From Lachnospiraceae bacterium (GTDB taxonomy: Bacteria; Bacillota; Clostridia; Lachnospirales; Lachnospiraceae), in assembly GCA_009780115.1 (NCBI GenBank), contig WRAQ01000005.1:35752-99751 (forward strand): DNA of 64,000 nt, given 5' to 3'. How positions within the stretch are numbered: the first letter of the stretch is position 1; each line of letters starts with the position of its first letter. The notes below the pieces were generated by a model. It was not told where the DNA came from. It ran no database searches and saw only the letters and a program-made list of their open reading frames with translations. Below are positions 44,559 to 53,300 of the stretch, piece after piece. The translations under genes and the position numbers were made by a program.

Positions 44559-45578
44559 ATGAGTATTAAAATGATTGCTCCGCCGGTGCCAAATGTACCA
44601 TGGCAAGAAAAACCGGAAGGAATTAAAAATGCCCCAATTTGGCGCTATACGAAAAATCCGGTTATTGGCCGGAACCCGGTTGAAAATGTAGCCCGGATAT
44701 TTAATAGTGCGGTAATGCCTTATGGTGAAGGTTTCATTGGCGTTTTCCGTGGCGAGCAGACGAACGGCGTACCCCACATATACTTAGGGCGCTCCAAGGA
44801 TGCGATTCACTGGGAATTTGATAAAGAAAAGATTCCTTTTGTTGATGAGGAAGGTAATCCGGCAATGCCTCATTATGCTTATGACCCTCGTTTGGTAAAA
44901 GTTGAAGATACATATTATATTATTTGGTGCCAGGATTTTTATGGTGCTTCGATTGGCCTTGCTGAAACAAAAGACTTTAAGAATTTTACGCGGCTGGAAA
45001 GCCCTTTTATCCCTTATAACCGTAATGCAGTTTTGTTTCCGCGGAAAATAAACGGGAATTTCGTAATGATGTCACGCCCTTCTGATTCAGGCCATACGCC
45101 TTTTGGCGACATATTCATCAGCGAAAGCCCCGATATGGTATATTGGGGTAAACACCGCCATGTGATGGGGCGCGGCCATGCCTGGTGGGAGTCAGTGAAA
45201 ATCGGCGGCGGGGCTGCCCCGATTGAAACAAGTGAAGGCTGGCTTGTCTTTTATCATGGTGTCAGTGGTACTTGCAATGGGTTTGTTTATTCGATTGGCG
45301 GGGCAATCCTTGACCTTGAGAACCCGTCGAAAGTATTATATCGTTGTGAAAACTTTATCCTGACCCCGGAAGAGTGGTATGAAGAACGCGGGTTTGTACC
45401 CAACGTAATCTTCCCCTGCGCGACGATTCATGACCCTGACAGCGGCAAAATCGCGGTTTATTACGGTGCGGCTGATAGTTACGTTGGCCTTGCTTTCTGC
45501 CAGTTTGAAGAAATTGTTGATTACATTAAGAAGTTTAGCAAGGTGACGGAGATGGATACGGAGCTGGGGAAACGGTAG
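44559..45578 (+). CDS. GH130 beta-mannoside phosphorylase
   Basis: This 339-residue five-bladed propeller enzyme has family segments FNSAVMPYGEGFIGVFRGEQ, HYAYDPRLVKVEDTYYIIWC (Asp at the catalytic acid position), WWESVKIGGGAAPIETSEGW and YYGAADSYVGLAFCQFEEI. GH130 enzymes phosphorolyse beta-1,4-mannosides to mannose-1-phosphate; the exact substrate (mannosyl-glucose or manno-oligosaccharide) cannot be fixed from sequence alone. It is cytosolic, with no signal peptide, and is the last gene of the uptake operon. With the GH26 at 24.3 kb it supports a mannan or glucomannan pathway. Confidence 0.92.
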   Translation: MSIKMIAPPVPNVPWQEKPEGIKNAPIWRYTKNPVIGRNPVENVARIFNSAVMPYGEGFIGVFRGEQTNGVPHIYLGRSKDAIHWEFDKEKIPFVDEEGNPAMPHYAYDPRLVKVEDTYYIIWCQDFYGASIGLAETKDFKNFTRLESPFIPYNRNAVLFPRKINGNFVMMSRPSDSGHTPFGDIFISESPDMVYWGKHRHVMGRGHAWWESVKIGGGAAPIETSEGWLVFYHGVSGTCNGFVYSIGGAILDLENPSKVLYRCENFILTPEEWYEERGFVPNVIFPCATIHDPDSGKIAVYYGAADSYVGLAFCQFEEIVDYIKKFSKVTEMDTELGKR

Positions 45579-45643
45579 GACATTTTGTTTATGCGAAGAT
45601 GGTTCTCAGGTTTATGCTGATGGATATCGTGAATTATACTATA

Positions 45644-47023
45644 CTAAGAAGATAGCAATGCCTCAATATCCTCATGGTTTAATGATTCACGGTTTAATAG
45701 TTCGGCAGCGATTTTCTTAAGGTCGGTTATATTATTGGAAATTAATTCCCTAGTTTCATGATAAAGAAGTTTAATGCGGTCACGGCATAAGTCAACAAGT
45801 CTTGCTTCACTAGTCCCGGCGCTGAAACTATTGCCATTTGCAAGGACATTCATATTAAAGATGCCGAAATCTTCGTCCATCCCATAAGTAGAAATAAAAT
45901 TCACCATCTGCGTTGACACCTTTTCAATATCATTGGAAGCGCCGGTGGTGATTTTTTCTTCGCCGAAAATAATTTCCTCACCGGCCCGCCCGGCTAAGAG
46001 GATTTTGATATTAGCTAAAAGCTTCTCCTTAGTCATATAAAGAGTATCTTTTGGAATGCTTAAGCTAAATCCGCCGGCCCCGCGGGTGCTTGGGATAATC
46101 GTTACTTTGGAAATATAAGAATCAGGTAATAACAATCTGGTTGCAAGGGCATGGGCTGCTTCATGAAAGGCCGTGATTTTGCGGTCTTCTTCAGTGATAA
46201 AACTAGTGTCAGTTTTTTCCGCCCCGGCAATAACTGTAAAAAATGCTTTATCAATATGTGTCTGATTAATAAAAACTTTAGTTCCGTTATTTTCATTTGC
46301 AGCGAAAATAGCCGCTTCATTTAAAAGATTTTCCAGCATTGCCCCGCTAAAAGATACGGTTGATTTCGCTAATGCTGTTAAATCAACGCTTTCATCAAGC
46401 GGTTTATCAGAAGCATGAAGAGTCAGGATTTTTTGCCTTGCATTAACGTCGGGCAGGCTGATTTCAATTAAACGGTCGAAGCGCCCCGGTCTGGTTAAAG
46501 CATCATCCAGGGTATCTAAACGGTTGGTTGCGGCAATTACCACTACGCCGTCACGGTCATGGAAGCCGGACATTTCAGCTAAAAGGGCATTCAAAGTCTG
46601 GTCGCGTTCATCATGGCTTGCCCCGGGCCCACGCCCGCGTTTTTTGCCAATCGCATCAATTTCATCTATAAAGATAACCGCTTTTTCGGCTTTTTTGGCG
46701 GTTTTAAAAAGTTCACGGATTCGGCTTGCCCCGACTCCGACATAAGTTTGCATAAAATCAGAACCGCTGCAAGCATAAAAAGGCACACCTGCTTCGCCGG
46801 CGATTGCTTTCGCCATCAGGGTTTTTCCCGTTCCCGGCGGCCCGTAGAAAAGGATACCCCGGGGCATTCTTGCGCCGACATCAGCGTATTTATCCGGATT
46901 TTTGATAAACGATATCATATCCTTAAGCATCGCTTTTGCTTCGGCATTTCCGGCAACATCTTCAAGTAAGAGGGATAAATTCCGGGCTTCTTTGAACATC
47001 CTGGAGTTTCGTTTCCAAGGCAT
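45644..47023 (-). CDS. FtsH-like AAA/M41 protease lacking the transmembrane region
   Basis: This 459-residue protein has Walker A GPPGTGKT (61-68), Walker B VIFIDEID (116-123), the pore motif region MQTYVGVGAS, arginine-finger region TRPGRFDR and a zinc site HEAAH (287-291), with the third ligand expected later. FtsH normally has ~100-150 N-terminal residues with two membrane helices; here only ~20 polar residues precede the AAA domain. It is probably soluble or recruited by a partner. I chose ATG 47023 because AAAGGAAGG precedes it; the frame extends 18 codons upstream without a ribosome binding site. It converges on the GH130 gene. Confidence 0.88.
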   Translation of the reverse strand: MPWKRNSRMFKEARNLSLLLEDVAGNAEAKAMLKDMISFIKNPDKYADVGARMPRGILFYGPPGTGKTLMAKAIAGEAGVPFYACSGSDFMQTYVGVGASRIRELFKTAKKAEKAVIFIDEIDAIGKKRGRGPGASHDERDQTLNALLAEMSGFHDRDGVVVIAATNRLDTLDDALTRPGRFDRLIEISLPDVNARQKILTLHASDKPLDESVDLTALAKSTVSFSGAMLENLLNEAAIFAANENNGTKVFINQTHIDKAFFTVIAGAEKTDTSFITEEDRKITAFHEAAHALATRLLLPDSYISKVTIIPSTRGAGGFSLSIPKDTLYMTKEKLLANIKILLAGRAGEEIIFGEEKITTGASNDIEKVSTQMVNFISTYGMDEDFGIFNMNVLANGNSFSAGTSEARLVDLCRDRIKLLYHETRELISNNITDLKKIAAELLNRESLNHEDIEALLSS

Positions 47024-47149
47024 ATTGTACCTTCCTTTATTTGATGTTTGGTTTTCTCTTCGTTTTAATCTTAGCATTTATCATCGGTGAAAACCATGTA
47101 AAGATTTTTCCAGTTCAGCCATACCCATTTATATTTTGCAAAAAAACAT

Positions 47150-47179
47150 TTGTAATTAATGGCAAAGTCATGTTATGAT
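47150..47179 (+). promoter_or_regulatory. Putative sigma-A promoter of purC
   Basis: TTGTAA (47150-47155), an 18-nt spacer and TATGAT (47174-47179). Initiation near 47186 would make a ~195-nt leader that contains the whole family C element. Confidence 0.5.
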
Positions 47180-47201
47180 GTAAACGATAAAAAAGAGATA
47201 G

Positions 47202-47335
47202 TTACAGTTCAAGGCATCATTGTTCCGCGAGGTGTTTTGCGTTTTGCGCAAAATCCCGAGTTGCGAAGCGCCAAATCGCATTTTTTAACGCGATTTGTGC
47301 ATTCGTTGCGGTTTGCGGTTTGTCGTGAACAGTAA
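47202..47335 (+). repeat. Family C interspersed repeat, copy 2, in the purC leader
   Basis: The core (47223-47302) contains TTCCGCGAGGTGTTTTGCG, TTTTGCGCAAAATCCCGAGT and GCGATTTGTGCAT, matching the inverted copy at 22.2 kb. AAATCGC/GCGATTT forms an internal hairpin. The outer arms TTAC-GTTCA and TGAAC-GTAA (47202/47326) pair around one A-A mismatch. It lies between the promoter and the ribosome binding site. Confidence 0.78.
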
Positions 47336-47382
47336 TAAGCAGCCGTCAGATAGTGGTGACGAGAAAAGGAGCGGTAAATTTT

Positions 47383-48060
47383 ATGAATTTAGTTTACAAA
47401 GGTAAGACAAAAGACGTTTATGAATTGGCAAATGGAAATTATTGTTTGAAGTTTAAAGATGATGTCACCGGAGCAGATGGTGTTTTTGATCCCGGCGCCA
47501 ACAAAGTTGGTTTAACAATCGATGGAATGGGACAAGCCGGCATTAGATTAACAAAATATTTTTTCAATTTATTAAAAGAAAACGGCATTAAAACCCACTA
47601 TATTGATGCTGATATTGAAAATAGCACGATGGAAGTACTTCCAATGACCCCATTTGGCAAAGGTATTGAAGTAATCTGCCGTTATAAAGCAGTTGGCAGC
47701 TTCTTACGCCGTTATGGCCTTTATGCTACCGAAGGTCAAGTACTTGATTCACTGGTTGAAGTTACCTTAAAAGATGATGACCGTGACGATCCGCTTATTA
47801 CCAAAGATGCCCTTGCAATGCTCGGAATTTTAACGAATGAAGAATATAATTCATTAAAAGAGCAAACCAAGAATATTTGCAAAATACTCAAAGATGATAT
47901 GGCAAAAAAAGGTTTAGAGCTAATTGACATTAAACTTGAGTTTGGCAGCAATAACGGCCAGGTTATCCTCGTAGACGAAATTTCCGGCGGAAATATGCGC
48001 GTTTACAAAGATGGCAAAGGTGTTGACCCGCTTGATTTAGTGAAGATTTTGTTGGGATAA
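47383..48060 (+). CDS. purC: Phosphoribosylaminoimidazole-succinocarboxamide synthase (SAICAR synthetase)
   Basis: This 225-residue enzyme joins aspartate to CAIR in purine synthesis. Typical segments are VYKGKTKDVYELANGNYCLK (substrate loop), EVICRYKAVGSFLRRYG and LIDIKLEFGSNNGQVILVDE. I chose ATG 47383 because AAAAGGAGCGG precedes it; an in-frame GTG at 47353 lacks one. No other pur gene is adjacent, so it is transcribed alone from its own promoter through a structured repeat leader. Confidence 0.93.
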   Translation: MNLVYKGKTKDVYELANGNYCLKFKDDVTGADGVFDPGANKVGLTIDGMGQAGIRLTKYFFNLLKENGIKTHYIDADIENSTMEVLPMTPFGKGIEVICRYKAVGSFLRRYGLYATEGQVLDSLVEVTLKDDDRDDPLITKDALAMLGILTNEEYNSLKEQTKNICKILKDDMAKKGLELIDIKLEFGSNNGQVILVDEISGGNMRVYKDGKGVDPLDLVKILLG

Positions 48061-48089
48061 AAAAATGACAGGCAAGGATGCCTTAAGAG

Positions 48090-48117
48090 AATGCGGCACT
48101 TAGTTAGGTGCCGCATT
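48090..48117 (+). terminator. Terminator between purC and galE
   Basis: AATGCGGCAC (48090-48099) pairs perfectly with GTGCCGCATT (48108-48117), followed by TGCTATTT. A smaller AGGCA/TGCCT hairpin precedes it. The two genes converge, so it may act in both directions. Confidence 0.7.
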
Positions 48118-48123
48118 TGCTAT

Positions 48124-49137
48124 TTACTGATACCCCTCCGGATTCTTACTCTGCCAGTTCCAGGCGTCAGCACACATTTCGCTAATGCCGTATTTTGCTT
48201 TCCAGCCAAGCTCGGTTTTTGCTTTGTCGGCATTTGCATAACATGAAGCGATATCACCGGAACGGCGCGGTTTGATAGTATAAGGAATCTTAATTCCGGT
48301 TACTTTTTCAAAATTACTGATAATATCAAGAACGCTATAACCGGTGCCGGTTCCAAGATTATAGATTTCAAGGCCGCATTTTTCATCAATTTTCTTCAGA
48401 GCTTTAACATGGCCGTCAGCCAAATCAACAACATGAATATAATCGCGGACACCGGTTCCGTCGGGAGTATCATAATCATTGCCGAAAATCCCTAATTCCG
48501 GTAATTTGCCAACGGCAACTTGGGTGATAAAAGGCATGAGATTATTCGGGAGGCCATTCGGGTCTTCCCCGATAGTACCGCTTTTATGAGCGCCAATCGG
48601 GTTAAAATAACGCAGTAAAATAATATTCCATTCCGGGTCAGCGGTTTGGATATCGGTCAGAATTTGTTCAAGCATAGATTTCGTCCAGCCGTAAGGATTA
48701 GTGCAAATACCTTTCGGACATGATTCGGTAATCGGGATAAAAGCGGGGTCGCCATAAACAGTTGCCGACGACGAAAAAATTAAATTCTTTATTCCATTTT
48801 TGCGCATCTCATCAACCAGTACCAATGTACCGGCGATATTGTTTTGGTAATATTCCCAAGGTTTATTCACCGATTCCCCAACAGCCTTAAGGCCGGCAAA
48901 ATGGATACAAGCGGTGATTTTTTCGGTTTTGAAGATTTTTTGCAAAGCCGCCCGGTCATTAATGTCATTTTCATAAAATGTAATCACTTTTCCAGTAATT
49001 GTTTCCACCCGTTCAAGGCTTTTTTTGCTGGAATTTGAGAGATTATCAAGGACAACTGCTTCATAACCGGCATTTTGTAATTCAACTACGGTATGGCTGC
49101 CGATAAAACCGGCTCCGCCGGTAACTAAAATTGACAT
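48124..49137 (-). CDS. galE: UDP-glucose 4-epimerase
   Basis: This 337-residue extended SDR enzyme has the NAD site [16 protein letters not shown], the Ser-Tyr-Lys triad in FSSSATVYG and [11 protein letters not shown], and family segments [18 protein letters not shown] and [16 protein letters not shown]. It interconverts UDP-glucose and UDP-galactose, and related enzymes also act on UDP-GlcNAc/GalNAc. It follows the UDP-sugar pyrophosphorylase gene on the same strand, so together they could feed the PelF/GT2 glycosyltransferases. An AAAGGAG precedes the start. Confidence 0.93.
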   Translation of the reverse strand: MSILVTGGAGFIGSHTVVELQNAGYEAVVLDNLSNSSKKSLERVETITGKVITFYENDINDRAALQKIFKTEKITACIHFAGLKAVGESVNKPWEYYQNNIAGTLVLVDEMRKNGIKNLIFSSSATVYGDPAFIPITESCPKGICTNPYGWTKSMLEQILTDIQTADPEWNIILLRYFNPIGAHKSGTIGEDPNGLPNNLMPFITQVAVGKLPELGIFGNDYDTPDGTGVRDYIHVVDLADGHVKALKKIDEKCGLEIYNLGTGTGYSVLDIISNFEKVTGIKIPYTIKPRRSGDIASCYANADKAKTELGWKAKYGISEMCADAWNWQSKNPEGYQ

Positions 49138-49152
49138 ATTTTCTACTCCTTT

Positions 49153-49181
49153 AAAAAAGAATTGCTACCGCCGGGCGTAGC
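49153..49181 (-). terminator. Terminator-like hairpin between the pyrophosphorylase and galE genes
   Basis: On the minus strand GCTACGCC and GGTAGC form a GC-rich hairpin (49181-49164) starting 3 nt after the stop codon, followed by AATTCTTTTTT. It may reduce read-through into galE. Confidence 0.55.
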
Positions 49182-49183
49182 TT

Positions 49184-50410
49184 TTATAGTTCAATCCCAT
49201 TTTTCAAACACAATTCCCGTGCGCTTTCAACTGAATCCACCCCCGTCAAATTTTTAATCGGGGCAAACTCATATTCCCTGACCACCTCATAAGGCAGGCA
49301 GCTATCTAACTGATGAATCATATCAAGCGCAAGCATTTCATATTTGTACCCATTAGGTTCAGTGGGGTTGACCGGCTTACTTTCATCATTGAGATAAGGG
49401 ATTTTCTTTTCAACTAAATGGATTTCCAGCTTTTTTTCCAGGATTTCATCAAGACTTTTCACCTTAAAAAGATAATTCATAATCACCCCGAAACCATAAG
49501 CGGGATTGCCATTTTCATCCTTTGCATCCATCAGTTCATCGGTCATATCATAGTATTCAACAATCGAAGGGCGGCCGTCTTCCAAGCAAATTGCCCCGAC
49601 TTTTTCATCACGGGTATTTTTGTGGACGACTTTGGCACCAACCACACAAGCGGCATCTATCGTTGCACCAACGAAACAGGGGTCGGCGATTCGCTGCAAG
49701 GGGTTATCAACATTAAAGATATTAAGCCACTCAACTCCCCTCGCTTTTGCCGCTTTTGCAACCCCATTTTTGTCCATTGAGGCATACCAGCCGCCATTGC
49801 CATTCGGCGAGGAAGCAATCAAGCCCTTTTCTTCAAGAAAGACCTTGCCGTTGTAATCAGAAGCGGGAGCCATTTCCTGCTTGAAAAAGGTAACATTATT
49901 TTTATCATAGCCAAAATAGTTATGTTCTTTCATAAAGGCTATGGTTTCGTCATTGTTTTTGTCACTGGTCATAATATATAAAGGCACAATAGTACCGGTT
50001 TGCTCTACTACATCGAGTAAGTTTTCAATCAGGCGTTGAAAAATATATACCGGCTTATTCAGGCCGATATTATAAAGACCTTTGGGTTTGTCTGAACCTA
50101 AACGTGTCCCCATTCCACCGGCTAGGATAACCGCCCCGACTTTTCCGGCTCTAATTGCTTCAATTCCAAGTGCAGTAAATTCGGCTTTCCGGGGTTCAAT
50201 ATCCTTGATTTCCAAAGCTTTTAATGGAGTAATCTTACCTCTAGTACAAGGGGCACCGGAATTTTTGATTGCCGAAAGGACCGAAAAATCAGTTTCTTCG
50301 ATTTGGGAAAGCAATTTTTCCTGACTTGCTGTTGTTAGTTCCTCATAATATTTTAATAGATGGGTTTGTCCGTATTTTTCTAGTTTTTGATAAGCTTCTT
50401 GATAATTCAT
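49184..50410 (-). CDS. UDP-sugar pyrophosphorylase (UDPGP family)
   Basis: This 408-residue protein belongs to the eukaryotic-like UDPGP/UAP1 family. The nucleotide loop is GAVILAGGMGTRLGSDKPKG, followed by LNKPVYIFQRLIENLL, and the sugar-binding region includes NGNGGWYASMDKNGVAKAAK and EWLNIFNVDNPLQRIADPCF. It makes UDP-glucose or UDP-GlcNAc from the sugar-1-phosphate and UTP; which one cannot be decided by eye. I chose ATG 50410 because AGAAAGG precedes it; the frame extends 29 codons upstream without similarity. It is encoded upstream of galE on the same strand. Confidence 0.88.
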   Translation of the reverse strand: MNYQEAYQKLEKYGQTHLLKYYEELTTASQEKLLSQIEETDFSVLSAIKNSGAPCTRGKITPLKALEIKDIEPRKAEFTALGIEAIRAGKVGAVILAGGMGTRLGSDKPKGLYNIGLNKPVYIFQRLIENLLDVVEQTGTIVPLYIMTSDKNNDETIAFMKEHNYFGYDKNNVTFFKQEMAPASDYNGKVFLEEKGLIASSPNGNGGWYASMDKNGVAKAAKARGVEWLNIFNVDNPLQRIADPCFVGATIDAACVVGAKVVHKNTRDEKVGAICLEDGRPSIVEYYDMTDELMDAKDENGNPAYGFGVIMNYLFKVKSLDEILEKKLEIHLVEKKIPYLNDESKPVNPTEPNGYKYEMLALDMIHQLDSCLPYEVVREYEFAPIKNLTGVDSVESARELCLKNGIEL

Positions 50411-50509
50411 TTTTGTAGCCTTTCTGGAATCGTTATTGGTAAAGTATAACATATTTTCTTGGGGTTGGATAGTATTTCCCAACACCGTTGACTGCAATAG
50501 TCAATAAAG

Positions 50510-51541
50510 TTAAGGCAGATAATTAATAATAAAATTCCGCAAATTTCGCCCGATAATACCAATTACTTCATCTTCCGGCATTCCCCGTTCAAGAAGGGCT
50601 GCGGTAAGTAATGGCGCATCGCGGTGATTTTCAAAACAATCAAAAAGCTCCGGTTCGGAATTTAGGCGCGGTTCAGCAAGGGCGTATGAATTACACAAAT
50701 CAAAACCATAACATAAATGTTGACTGCCAACTAATTTGGTAATGTGCATTATATGTTGAACAAGTTTATCCAGATGATTGCCGTTTTCGTAAGAACCGGT
50801 AATGAGGCTGCAAGCGTTTATTCCGATTAAGCCGCCCCGCCGGCATAGAGAGACGATCTGTTCATCGGTGAGATTACGATAGCTGTCATAAACAGCGCGC
50901 GCGTTTGAATGAGTGGCTATAAAGGGTTTACTAACAGTGTTTAATATATCGGCAAAACCGTCGTCATTTAGGTGACTGACATCGATAAAGCAGGAGAGCT
51001 GGCTAAGCTTATTAAGGGCGGCAAAACCATACTCGGACAAGCCGCCGGTGATAGCTTTTTTTTCGATAGCCCGGCAGCAGCCACTGGCAAGCATATTACG
51101 GCGGCTCCAAGTGAGAGAGGCACCGCGTACACCTAAATCATAGAAGATATCAAGCAGGGACAAATCAATACCAATGAAATCAAGCCCCTCGATATAAAGA
51201 ATGATGGCGATTTTATCCTGGCATCTGGCTATTTCTAAATCTTCTCGGGTTTTCACCAGTATAACATCATTAACAACAGAAGTTAAATCATGATTTAATG
51301 CAGCGGCTTGTAAAAGGGCATTTTTTAACCCGGCTTCTGGCAGGGCGGCATCATCTACATAGATGGTAGACATGATGAGGTTAAGCCCGGCGGTACGGAA
51401 GTTATCAAGATAATATCTTTGAATAATATTCGTTTCACCGGCTTGATGGCGCAGCAGAATTTCACCGGCGAGGTCGAGATGGGCATCAGCGACGTAGTTT
51501 TCAAGGTGTAATTTTTGAGCGTAGTTGATAAAATTATTCAT
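50510..51541 (-). CDS. Membrane dipeptidase family (M19) protein
   Basis: This 343-residue protein has the zinc ligands of renal-dipeptidase relatives: DAHLD near residue 19, Glu in ILYIEGLDFIG, His in ISHLN-like CFIDVSHLND and ATHSNARAVYDSYRNLTDEQ. The C-terminal part includes LCYGFDLCNSYA. It cleaves dipeptides, possibly including D-amino acid ones, in the cytosol, as no signal peptide is present. It is not tightly coupled to its neighbours. Confidence 0.9.
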   Translation of the reverse strand: MNNFINYAQKLHLENYVADAHLDLAGEILLRHQAGETNIIQRYYLDNFRTAGLNLIMSTIYVDDAALPEAGLKNALLQAAALNHDLTSVVNDVILVKTREDLEIARCQDKIAIILYIEGLDFIGIDLSLLDIFYDLGVRGASLTWSRRNMLASGCCRAIEKKAITGGLSEYGFAALNKLSQLSCFIDVSHLNDDGFADILNTVSKPFIATHSNARAVYDSYRNLTDEQIVSLCRRGGLIGINACSLITGSYENGNHLDKLVQHIMHITKLVGSQHLCYGFDLCNSYALAEPRLNSEPELFDCFENHRDAPLLTAALLERGMPEDEVIGIIGRNLRNFIINYLP

Positions 51542-51596
51542 GGCTTACCATCTTTAACTAGCTAAAAGTTTTTTTATTATATGCAATGTACTTTTT

Positions 51597-51624
51597 TTGT
51601 TACCATGATATACTAGTGTATGAT
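51597..51624 (+). promoter_or_regulatory. Putative promoter of the EamA transporter gene
   Basis: TTGTTA (51597-51602), a 16-nt spacer and TATGAT (51619-51624), 33 nt upstream of the ATG. Confidence 0.45.
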
Positions 51625-51657
51625 TTTAATTAATTACTAGTAGATGGAGCTTCTCAT

Positions 51658-52611
51658 ATGAAATCCGCAAGATTAAAATACATATCCGCGATGTTGATAT
51701 TCGGCAGTGTTGGGCTTTTCGTCCGCTATATCCCCCTGCCTTCAGCACAAATCGCCTTAGGCCGGGGTATCATTGGCTGCCTTGTTTTATTGATGACAAT
51801 GATTTTATTACGCAAAAAAATGTCTTGGGAACGAATTCGGGCCGATATGTGGATTCTTATTTTTTCCGGTATTGCTATTGGCGTAAACTGGATTTTTTTG
51901 TTCCAGTCATACCGCTATACCACTATTGCTAACGCCACTATTTGTTACTACTTTGCCCCGGTTATAGTCATTTTTCTTTCACCTTTTATTTTAAAAGAAA
52001 AGCTGACTCTGGTCAAGGCCGGTTGCATTTTGGCGGCCGTTGCAGGGATTTGGCTGATTACTGGATTTGGCGGGGCGGGAAATGGCCAGACTGGTCAAAG
52101 CCAGGCGGGTTACACCTTGTGGGGGGATGATTTAATTGGAATAATGTACGGGTTAGGGGCGGCGGCTTTTTATGCAACGGTGATTATCCTGAACAAATTT
52201 TTCCGCAAAGTCACTGATTTGGAACGTACGGTTATCCAGGTCGGTTTTGCAGCGCTTTCACTTTTGCCTTATGTTTTATTGACTATGCCTGAAAATACGG
52301 AAACGATAACAATAACAGGTGTTATTTTATTATTGGCAATGGGTATTTTTCATACCGGATTTGCTTATTATCTTTATTTTTCCGGCCTTCATGCGCTAAA
52401 AGGGCAGACGGCGGCTTTGCTTAGCTATATTGACCCCTTAACGGCGATTTTGCTTTCGGCGTTGATTCTTAGTGAAAGGATGGGATGGTTGCAAATTCTG
52501 GGTGGTATTTTGATACTGGGCGGCACGATGCTGAATGAGGTTAAGGGGCTATCAAGCAATAAAGAAAAACATAAATACAAAGTGACAAAAACTTCCCCCC
52601 ATCACGAATAG
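51658..52611 (+). CDS. DMT superfamily transporter (EamA domains)
   Basis: This 317-residue protein has ten membrane helices and two EamA repeats. Segments such as SVGLFVRYIPLPSAQIALGR and FYATVIILNKFFRKVTDLER, with the repeat-2 SYIDPLTAILLSALILSERM, are typical. Members export or import small metabolites and amino acids; the substrate is unknown. Its last 60 nt overlap the 3' end of the convergent hemolysin III gene, so both proteins use the same DNA for their C-termini. Confidence 0.88.
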   Translation: MKSARLKYISAMLIFGSVGLFVRYIPLPSAQIALGRGIIGCLVLLMTMILLRKKMSWERIRADMWILIFSGIAIGVNWIFLFQSYRYTTIANATICYYFAPVIVIFLSPFILKEKLTLVKAGCILAAVAGIWLITGFGGAGNGQTGQSQAGYTLWGDDLIGIMYGLGAAAFYATVIILNKFFRKVTDLERTVIQVGFAALSLLPYVLLTMPENTETITITGVILLLAMGIFHTGFAYYLYFSGLHALKGQTAALLSYIDPLTAILLSALILSERMGWLQILGGILILGGTMLNEVKGLSSNKEKHKYKVTKTSPHHE

Positions 52612-53202
52612 ATGGAATATCTCATGGGAACCAAAATTAATGTGCCGGGAATTAAATAACGGCAGTTTCAAGGCATAAATTACCCCGCCAATGGTATAAA
52701 TCACTCCGCCGGCAGCGAGCCAAAAAAGTGCTGCCGCCGGTAAAGTATTAATAAGCGGGCCGATAAAGCCTATACATACCCAACCCATCGCAATATAAAT
52801 GGATGATGAAAACCATTTCGGGCAGGTTATCCAAAAAACTTTGACCACCATTCCGATAAAAGCTAATGACCAGATGACAATCAGCAGGGTATTGCCAACC
52901 GGACCTTCAAGGACAGTCAGGCATACCGGGGTATAAGAGCCGGCAATCAGAGCGAAAATCATCATATGGTCAATTCGTTTAAAAAATTTGATGGTTTTTT
53001 CAGAAAGTGAAACAGCATGATAGGCGGTACTTGCACCATATAAAAGCATCATCGTCAGGATGAAAACAGAAAGGGCCAGCGGTGCAAGGGCATGAGCCGC
53101 ATTGGCAGCCTTAGTCAGTAAAGGTATAGCAGCAAGCATTACGAGAATCATCCCGATAAAATGAGTGATGGCACTGCCAGGTTCACGAATAGTAATTTGC
53201 AT
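52552..53202 (-). CDS. Hemolysin III/PAQR family membrane protein
   Basis: This 216-residue protein has seven membrane helices. The conserved polar residues are in YGASTAYHAVSLS, LIAGSYTPVCLTV and the final HEIFHLFVMGGSFCHF, whose His residues form the expected metal site. I chose ATG 53202, directly preceded by GGAGGTCAAT; the longer frame starts inside that ribosome binding site. The biochemical role of bacterial family members is not settled. Its 3' end overlaps the EamA gene by 60 nt. Confidence 0.88.
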   Translation of the reverse strand: MQITIREPGSAITHFIGMILVMLAAIPLLTKAANAAHALAPLALSVFILTMMLLYGASTAYHAVSLSEKTIKFFKRIDHMMIFALIAGSYTPVCLTVLEGPVGNTLLIVIWSLAFIGMVVKVFWITCPKWFSSSIYIAMGWVCIGFIGPLINTLPAAALFWLAAGGVIYTIGGVIYALKLPLFNSRHINFGSHEIFHLFVMGGSFCHFVFMFFFIA

Positions 53203-53300
53203 ATTGACCTCCAAAATGCGAGATGTAGTATTGAAAACTACGTCACGTATAGTAACATACTATGACATAACATTTCCTTTGTCAATAACAAATTTACCAA

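Noticed and set aside
47202..47335. Purine riboswitch in the purC leader
   Set aside because: The conserved purine-aptamer loops and three-way junction are not visible; the leader is instead explained by the family C repeat also found at 22.2 kb.
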